Position numbers and translations under genes: made by a program
Notes under the pieces: model-generated
The model's database searches: none
Told to the model about the DNA's origin: nothing
The model's input: the letters and a program-made list of their open reading frames with translations, nothing else
Shown here: positions 59,444 to 64,000 of the stretch, piece after piece
Layout of the letters: each line of letters begins with the position of its first letter
Position numbering within the stretch: the stretch's first letter is position 1
Assembly (NCBI GenBank): GCA_020072585.1
Contig: JAIQGL010000021.1
Coordinates: 1-64,000 of the forward strand
Source: Terriglobia bacterium
GTDB taxonomy: Bacteria; Acidobacteriota; Terriglobia; Terriglobales; Acidobacteriaceae
Length of the DNA: 64,000 nucleotides
Direction of reading: 5' to 3'

Positions 59444-60969
59444 TTCACCACCTCCCACAGGCCCATCATTCGCATATCTTCATGCTCAATGTTGTGGCAG
59501 TGGAACACGTAGCGGCCCAGCTGTTTTTCTCCCGTGTATTTACTGATCACTCTGATCTCATCGCCAGGGTTCAGGACGAAGACGTCTTTCAGTCCTGACT
59601 CTGCTCCCGTAGGCGCAATGCCATTGCGATCAAGAATCTGGAACTCATTGCGATGGATGTGGACCGGATGGTACCAGCCGCCACCCCCGTTTCTGAGCCG
59701 CCAGATTTCCGTGGTGTTCAGTTTCACGGTGGCGTCAACGCGCGTGGGATCAAAAAATTTGCCGTTGACCTGCCATGCACCCTGGCTGCGGTTGAATTCA
59801 AAGGTCCGCGTGATGACGGATTCCTTCGGATTGAAAACCGGGATGTTGGTTTCCAGCACTGGCGGTACGGTGCTGATGTCCGTGACTGTATCCAGCACAT
59901 CAAAGCGCATGAGCGGGAATGGCTGGGTGGGGTCAACGCCATCCGGGCCGCGGCCTTCTTTCTGAATCATGGTGTTGTTAAGGAATACGTGCGTGTTGGG
60001 TCCAGGAGTGTGGAAGGAGAAATCCACCACAAATTCCACGCGCTCACCTGGCGCGATGCGGAACTGGTCAGCCTCAATGGGGGCTTTCAGCAAGCCACCG
60101 TCACTGCCGATGATCTGGAATGGCCGCCCCGTGCTCAGGGAGATCTGGTAGAAGCGGGCGTTCGATCCATTCAAAATGCGGAAGCGGTACTTGCCGTTGC
60201 CAACACGGAACTTGGGCTGGACCGCTCCGTTCACCAGAAAAACATTGCCGATAAAGCCATTGTGGTCGAACGGATTGTAGGCAAGCTGGTTGTTCGCGTC
60301 AAAGGCGCGGTCCTGCACAACCAGGGGGACGTCAAAAGCGCCTTTGGGAAGATTCAGCGCGTCAATGGTGTCACTGGTCAGAATGTAAACACCGGCCAGT
60401 CCCATAAAGACGTTGATCCCGGTCTGGTCCAGCGTGTGATCGTGATACCAGTGGAACCCGCCGGTGTCGTCGTCATTGTCATAGATGTAGTCACGGAAAG
60501 TGCCGGGTTCAATCTCTTCCTCGGGCAGCGCGCTGCCGTCAGAAGCGGCCTGCGTGTGTCCACCGTGATGATGGACGTTGATATTCACCGGCAGGCTGTT
60601 CTGCTGGCGCGCCACCAGCCGGCGGCCGAGCCGCGCCTGAAAAGATGGGCCGGGTACCTGGCCGTCATAACCCCAGACCAGCGTTTTTTTGCCGGGCAGA
60701 ATCTGCGCCAGGGTCTGTTGCACATTGAAAGAAACATAGTCCGTGGGAATGCCATCATTAAACAGCGGCACTCCCGGCAAGGTCGCTGGAGATACGGTTG
60801 TTTTGAAGGCCGGCACCGGTAGGTCAACCTGAAAAGGCGTGACTCGTGGGTCCACTTTGGGGCTTTTGTTTTCGCTCAGCGCCCACGTGTCCAGTTTAAG
60901 GCCGGTGAGGTGAAGCATGGCTGTACTGCCATAAAGTCCTAATTTCAAAAGTTCGCGTCGAGTCGTCAT
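59440..60969 (-). CDS. Multicopper oxidase with Tat signal
   Basis: The copper motifs are all visible: NINVHHHGGHTQ and FHWYHDHTLD (first trinuclear His pairs), HPVHIHRNEFQ, and HCHNIEHEDMRMMG (type 1 and 3 ligands). MTTRRELLKLGLYGSTAML is a twin-arginine signal, so it is exported folded. 509 residues from the ATG at 60969, consistent with CotA/bilirubin-oxidase-type laccases. It is followed by the coupled SCO gene. The substrate is not known. Confidence 0.92.
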   Translation of the reverse strand: MTTRRELLKLGLYGSTAMLHLTGLKLDTWALSENKSPKVDPRVTPFQVDLPVPAFKTTVSPATLPGVPLFNDGIPTDYVSFNVQQTLAQILPGKKTLVWGYDGQVPGPSFQARLGRRLVARQQNSLPVNINVHHHGGHTQAASDGSALPEEEIEPGTFRDYIYDNDDDTGGFHWYHDHTLDQTGINVFMGLAGVYILTSDTIDALNLPKGAFDVPLVVQDRAFDANNQLAYNPFDHNGFIGNVFLVNGAVQPKFRVGNGKYRFRILNGSNARFYQISLSTGRPFQIIGSDGGLLKAPIEADQFRIAPGERVEFVVDFSFHTPGPNTHVFLNNTMIQKEGRGPDGVDPTQPFPLMRFDVLDTVTDISTVPPVLETNIPVFNPKESVITRTFEFNRSQGAWQVNGKFFDPTRVDATVKLNTTEIWRLRNGGGGWYHPVHIHRNEFQILDRNGIAPTGAESGLKDVFVLNPGDEIRVISKYTGEKQLGRYVFHCHNIEHEDMRMMGLWEVVK

Positions 60970-61474
60970 GGGGGAAGTTCCTCTCCACAGAGTTGGTCCT
61001 GGGCAACTCCTGGTAAATATTGTTGTTGGTTTTCTTAGGATGGAGCGAAAGTATAAAGGCATCACGTTGGCGCGCGTGCGCGCAGAGTGCGCAAGGTTCT
61101 GCACAGCTTTATCTTTGTTGTGATGGAGCCGCTTTGTTCCTGAAAACCTGCTGCCTGATAAGGGACTTGATTTTTAAAAGTGCAGATCCAGTCAAAAAGA
61201 AGGGCGAGCGTATTCCTAGAGTTTCTAATTTTTAGCGCGGAATAAAAAGTGCGATGAGCGCCGCGGGTGTGGGCGCTGCATGGAAGCAGGTCTGGCGCGA
61301 TAAACATAGCTCTCCGGCCCGCAGTGCGTCTGGCACTTACGGCAGAGTTCTAATGTTCATGGCTGCTGCGATGGGGATAAGTATAAATGAAACGCGTTGG
61401 CGGTAAAAAAGATTTAGCGGCTTGCCGCTGCCGATGCTTCGGCTGTAGGCAGGAAGGTCGAAAGACAAGTGCCC
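60970..61474. other. Gene gap, no gene recognised
   Basis: About 500 bases lie upstream of the oxidase gene. It contains a TATACT on the minus strand (near 61050), but no matching -35. Longer frames run across it on both strands without ribosome binding site or coding character. I see no clear repeat. Confidence 0.35.
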
Positions 61475-61696
61475 CTATCGCGATTCTGCGGACTCTCGGC
61501 GCTCCCTGCACTCTCCAGGAGCGTCTGGCACGGATGGATCTGGGGAAGTAGGTGGCGGGACCACTTCTGGCAGCTCCGTGGCCACCGCATACATCACAAT
61601 CCCGATAAAGCAAAGGGTGATGCCGCCGATAAGCAGGAAATAGCCGATTCCGGGCATCTGGTAGCCCGGCGGATAAGGCGGTACGGGCCAATGCAT
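61475..61696 (-). CDS. Small single-helix membrane protein (73 aa)
   Basis: From the ATG at 61696 the product begins MHWPVPPYPPGYQMPGIGYF with a proline-rich front, then one strong helix (LLIGGITLCFIGIVMYAVAT). A proline-rich and charged tail (LPEVVPPPTSPDPSVPDAPG) follows. AAAGGAG lies about 12 bases upstream. No family recognised. Convergent or antisense to no other gene here; divergent from the XRE gene. Confidence 0.5.
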   Translation of the reverse strand: MHWPVPPYPPGYQMPGIGYFLLIGGITLCFIGIVMYAVATELPEVVPPPTSPDPSVPDAPGECRERRESAESR

Positions 61697-61780
61697 ATCG
61701 GAACAGGCTCCTTTCCTCAAGTTCCAACACATAGTTTAACTATCTGTTCAACCAAGCTCAAGTTCTTTCAATCTTGCAAC

Positions 61781-62059
61781 GTGGTTCATCTATATAGACT
61801 GCTCGGCAAGAATATCGCCCATTTCCGCCTCGCGGCGGACCTCACCCAGGAAGAGCTCGCGGAAAAAACGGACTACTCCGTTGGTTTCATTGGGTTGGTA
61901 GAGCGAGGTATCAATGCCCCGACGGTTGCGCGGCTCAAAGATATTGCCGACGCGGTCGGTGTGGATATCTGGCAACTGTTTTATCCCGATGCCATTTCTG
62001 GTAAGCGACCAGCTGCGGGCAAGAAGCCGCACTCCAGAGGCGGGGCAGGGAAAAGATAG
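61781..62059 (+). CDS. XRE-family helix-turn-helix regulator (92 aa)
   Basis: From a GTG start at 61781 the product is MVHLYRLLGKNIAHFRLAAD, then LTQEELAEKTDYSVGFIGLVERGINAPTVARLKDIADAVG, a complete lambda-repressor-like HTH (split here only for length), then a basic tail. The frame is open further upstream but that part is antisense to the small membrane protein gene. Fourteen bases later a second XRE gene starts. Targets unknown. Confidence 0.7.
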   Translation: MVHLYRLLGKNIAHFRLAADLTQEELAEKTDYSVGFIGLVERGINAPTVARLKDIADAVGVDIWQLFYPDAISGKRPAAGKKPHSRGGAGKR

Positions 62060-62072
62060 GCATGATGATTCC

Positions 62073-62318
62073 GTGATCAGGAAGCAAGAAAGAGCAAAGC
62101 AAGCATTGCTGGACATGTTGCGTCAGGCCCGCGAAGAGGCCGGTGTTCTTCAGGCGGACCTTGCCCGCCAACTGGGCCGAAAGCAGGGTTTTGTAAGCAA
62201 ATACGAACTGGGCGGCCGCCGCCTTGACCTGCTTGATCTGGCGGATATCTGCGACGCCCTGGGCATTTCTTTCACCGACTTTGCCAAACGGTTCGATGAG
62301 AAGAGAAGGGGACGGTAA
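62073..62318 (+). CDS. Second XRE-family helix-turn-helix regulator (81 aa)
   Basis: From a GTG start at 62073 the product is MIRKQERAKQALLDMLRQAR, then EEAGVLQADLARQLGRKQGF and VSKYELGGRRLDLLDLADIC, the XRE HTH pattern, ending DFAKRFDEKRRGR. It uses a different frame from the first XRE gene and is not a repeat of it. No strong ribosome binding site is seen. The tandem may act together or be a small operon with the DoxX-like gene downstream. Confidence 0.65.
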   Translation: MIRKQERAKQALLDMLRQAREEAGVLQADLARQLGRKQGFVSKYELGGRRLDLLDLADICDALGISFTDFAKRFDEKRRGR

Positions 62319-62382
62319 GGCGGAATCGGCTTGTAACCTGCGGATGCGTCGCCACTCTATACAGCTAGAGGTTAATAGAGCG

Positions 62383-62808
62383 ATGCAGAACAGATTACAA
62401 ACAATACAGACGATTTCAAAGTATGCCCTGGGGCTGATGGCGTTTCTGGCCGGCCTGGACAAATTTCTTAACCTGCTCACCAACTGGGAGCAGTACGTGA
62501 GCCCGCTGGCGCAGAGAATGCTCCCCTTGACCCCGACGTCTCTCATGCACATTGTGGGCGTGATTGAAATGATCGTGGGTCTGGCGATCCTGACCAAAGC
62601 AACCCGGCTGGGCGCCTATGTGGCGTCAGCGTGGCTGGTGTGCATTGCTCTGGCCCTGCTCACCACAGGACATTTCTTTGATGTTGCGGTGCGCGATCTT
62701 GAATTGGCGGTGGCGGCGTTTGTGCTGGCCAAACTGACCGAGATCAGAGAGGGCAGTGCGGTGGAATTGGGCAGCGCAGCCAGAACACTACGGGCGGAAG
62801 TGGCGTAA
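62383..62808 (+). CDS. DoxX-like small membrane protein (141 aa)
   Basis: I chose the ATG at 62383 with GAGG some 12 bases upstream; the frame is open upstream but overlaps the XRE gene. Four helices are visible, including YALGLMAFLAGLDKFLNLLT, LMHIVGVIEMIVGLAILTKA, YVASAWLVCIALALLTTGHF and FDVAVRDLELAVAAFVLAKL. This is the pattern of small DoxX/DUF417-like proteins. Function unknown. Confidence 0.7.
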   Translation: MQNRLQTIQTISKYALGLMAFLAGLDKFLNLLTNWEQYVSPLAQRMLPLTPTSLMHIVGVIEMIVGLAILTKATRLGAYVASAWLVCIALALLTTGHFFDVAVRDLELAVAAFVLAKLTEIREGSAVELGSAARTLRAEVA

Positions 62809-62816
62809 ACGTTTCT

Positions 62817-62840
62817 GGGACACGGCCCAAGCCGTGTCCC
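62817..62840 (+). terminator. Perfect ten-base hairpin after the DoxX-like gene
   Basis: GGGACACGGC-CCAA-GCCGTGTCCC, perfect stem with a four-base loop, nine bases after the stop. There is no T-run. It is of the same family as the hairpins at 40531 and 58731. Confidence 0.55.
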
Positions 62841-62900
62841 CCGCAAGCCGGTTCATTTTCGCGGGGTCATCCCGTCGTGGTGCGATAAACTACTTCTCGA

Positions 62901-63530
62901 ATGACCACAGTCGCCACACCCAGGAAATCCCGGCTTGGCTGCCTGACGCAGCTGGTGCTGGCGGCTATTCTGGGTGTTGGCGTATTCATTGGAGTCGTCG
63001 CGGTGACTGCGCCCTGGGGATTCTTCATGGGCGGCCGCTTCCACCTGATTCCGCAATGGCAGGGTCTGGGACGGCTGCATTCCAACACCGCCGGTGGCGA
63101 CTACGTGCTCTACATATTTTTTTCACCCAAGAGCGGCAAAGGGCTGGGCACGACGCATGTGTCCGGCAACGGCCTGCTGTGCACGCCTCGCGGAGAAACC
63201 TTCTACCTGAGCGTGGGCGGAGATTTTGAAAAGAATATAAAGACTGACACCAACGGCAAGACAGCCAATTTCTATATGTCCAACCGCAGTGTGGCGAGCC
63301 AGTTTTCCGGCAACAGAAAGCCGAGCCTGGAGCTGCGCGGCAAATGGGTGAACCCTGACTTGGTGATGGACGATCATGGATCGATCGCCCGTAACTTTGA
63401 GCCCGATGGGAAACTTTACACCGGCCATTCGCTGGGGCGTCCGTACATGGCTGAGGTGGTGCCGGTGACGCTGCACGAGGGCAGCAAGAGTGAATTTGAA
63501 TCGGCGTGTGCGGCAGCGAAGACGAGATAA
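62901..63530 (+). CDS. Membrane-anchored protein of unknown function (209 aa)
   Basis: The product starts MTTVATPRKSRLGCLTQLVL and has one N-terminal helix (LAAILGVGVFIGVVAVTAPW). A long extracytoplasmic domain rich in Gly, Asn and aromatic residues follows (GGDYVLYIFFSPKSGKGLGT, FYMSNRSVASQFSGNRKPSL). No catalytic motif is seen and no family recognised. The hairpin at 62817 separates it from the DoxX-like gene. Confidence 0.6.
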   Translation: MTTVATPRKSRLGCLTQLVLAAILGVGVFIGVVAVTAPWGFFMGGRFHLIPQWQGLGRLHSNTAGGDYVLYIFFSPKSGKGLGTTHVSGNGLLCTPRGETFYLSVGGDFEKNIKTDTNGKTANFYMSNRSVASQFSGNRKPSLELRGKWVNPDLVMDDHGSIARNFEPDGKLYTGHSLGRPYMAEVVPVTLHEGSKSEFESACAAAKTR

Positions 63531-63540
63531 TCTTCACCAC

Positions 63541-63660
63541 GGAGATACCCGCCCCGCCAAGCCAACATCGGGCTCGCCGCCACCCCAGATTGCGGAAGAG
63601 CGGCGCAATCCGGGAGTCCGCTTGGTGAGGGACCCCGGACCTGAGACACGGAGAGCCAAA
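63541..63660. repeat. Interrupted CACGGAGA repeat with inner palindrome
   Basis: The block begins ACCACGGAGA and ends GAGACACGGAGAG; between them lie about 100 bases with CCCGCCAAGCC and GATTGCGG/CGCAATCC self-complementary segments. This looks like a repeat inserted into another repeat. Confidence 0.45.
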
Positions 63661-63755
63661 TGATGCATTTCCGTTCCGTGCTTCCAGGCCCGATATCGCA
63701 CTTCCTGATGGTGCCAAAAAGGACCCGTGAACAGAAAAATCCAAGAAAAAAATCG

Positions 63756-63840
63756 TTGACTTGTTATCCACAAATGAGTAGCGTTCCGGTCTGCACTTCC
63801 TAAGTGCTTTTCCTTTTAAGAAGCTGGGCTTCTTTTTCAA
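63756..63840 (+). promoter_or_regulatory. Promoter with DnaA-box-like spacer and tandem leader hairpins
   Basis: TTGACT (63756-63761), a 17-base spacer and TAGCGT (63779-63784). The spacer contains TTATCCACA (63764-63772), a perfect DnaA box. Downstream, GCACTT-CCT-AAGTGC (63793-63807) is followed by TTTTCCTTTT, and AAGAAGC-TGG-GCTTCTT (63818-63834) by TTT, both terminator-like. Confidence 0.5.
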
Positions 63841-63853
63841 AGGAGTGGAAACC

Positions 63854-64000
63854 ATGCGAAACATCTCTCGGACAATCTTCTTGCTGCTGACGACCTTCAT
63901 TCTGGCCGGAACAGCATTCCCCCAGGGAGCGCAATCAGGTGCGATCTCCGGGTCAGTGAAAGATCCAAGCGGAGCGGTCATCGGCAATGCGACTGTCACC
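63854..64000 (+). CDS. TonB-dependent receptor, Oar-like, N-terminal part only
   Basis: AAAGGAGTGG lies just before the ATG. The 49 visible residues are a signal peptide (MRNISRTIFLLLTTFILAGT) followed by QGAQSGAISGSVKDPSGAVI, the start of a carboxypeptidase-regulatory-like domain. This is the usual N-terminus of acidobacterial Oar-type TonB-dependent receptors. The gene runs off the end of the window, so the barrel is not seen. ExbB and ExbD, which energise such receptors, are encoded at 46916-48161. Confidence 0.8.
   Translation, partial: MRNISRTIFLLLTTFILAGTAFPQGAQSGAISGSVKDPSGAVIGNATVT

Noticed and set aside
59653-60822. 389-residue open frame on the plus strand
   Set aside because: Antisense to the multicopper oxidase; no start signal and no recognisable domain.
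63764-63772. Replication origin signalled by a DnaA box
   Set aside because: A single box without clustered boxes, dnaA or dnaN nearby is expected by chance in a genome.
63025-63999. 324-residue open frame on the minus strand
   Set aside because: Antisense to the 209-residue protein and to the TonB receptor start, both with proper starts; product is Ser/Arg/Cys-rich without family features.

Overview
The window is a chromosomal segment of a diderm, moderately GC-rich bacterium. I place it in the Acidobacteriota, near the Terriglobales/Koribacter type. This rests on gene content (LptE, PssA/Psd, ExbB-ExbD, the start of an Oar-like TonB-dependent receptor, many small acidobacterial-style hypothetical proteins) and on the abundance of short dispersed palindromic repeats in gene gaps. 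It is inference from recall, since no search was run. Most genes are housekeeping genes in short operons on both strands. No tRNA, rRNA or CRISPR array was recognised.

Layout. 0-6 kb: an IS110-like remnant, a coupled pair of small genes, RNase R carrying low-complexity in-frame repeat insertions, several small proteins and a bactofilin. 6-12 kb: MurJ, a secreted triple cyanovirin-N-homology protein, an N-acetylmuramidase, a class III CoA-transferase and a papain-like peptidase. 12-23 kb: a frame-disrupted dacB, folP, an M42 peptidase, a DoxX-like membrane protein, dtd, a pair of amidohydrolase paralogs (one lacking metal ligands), small proteins and a PIN-domain toxin-like pair. 23.5-24 kb: two tandem small secreted six-cysteine proteins with knottin-like spacing. 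24-36 kb: xseA, glmM, polA, era-corC-ybeY-phoH and rpsT. 35.5-40.3 kb: a tightly overlapping operon psd-pssA-Usg-like-lptE-holA-GNAT. 40.6-45 kb: the sulfur assimilation operon cysD-cysN-cysH-tauE. 45-52 kb: ydcH-like, rimI-tsaB, exbB-exbD, methylmalonyl-CoA epimerase, meaB and an acyl-CoA dehydrogenase. 52-59 kb: a PAP2 phosphatase, an HGSNAT-like protein, a DASS transporter and a molybdate-type modB-modC-regulator unit without modA. 59-64 kb: a multicopper oxidase coupled to a SCO protein, tandem XRE regulators, small membrane proteins and the start of the TonB-dependent receptor.

The strongest new observation is the leader of the sulfur operon. A sigma70-type promoter is followed by a 17-codon reading frame with four cysteines (MQMCSLCCACVSSGAGG), then an intrinsic terminator just before cysD. 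Seven bases inside the short reading frame are exactly complementary to the upstream arm of that terminator. This is the layout expected of a ribosome-mediated cysteine attenuator. The same operon encodes an Fe-S type APS reductase, while the C-terminal extension of CysN looks like an APS-kinase domain that has lost its P-loop. Both features point to an APS rather than a PAPS route.

Other items worth following are the two knottin-like secreted proteins; hairpin repeats read in frame inside rnr that show compensatory stem changes; a dispersed repeat family that repeatedly supplies the ends of genes; and a PIN-toxin pair with a perfect palindrome in its promoter region.
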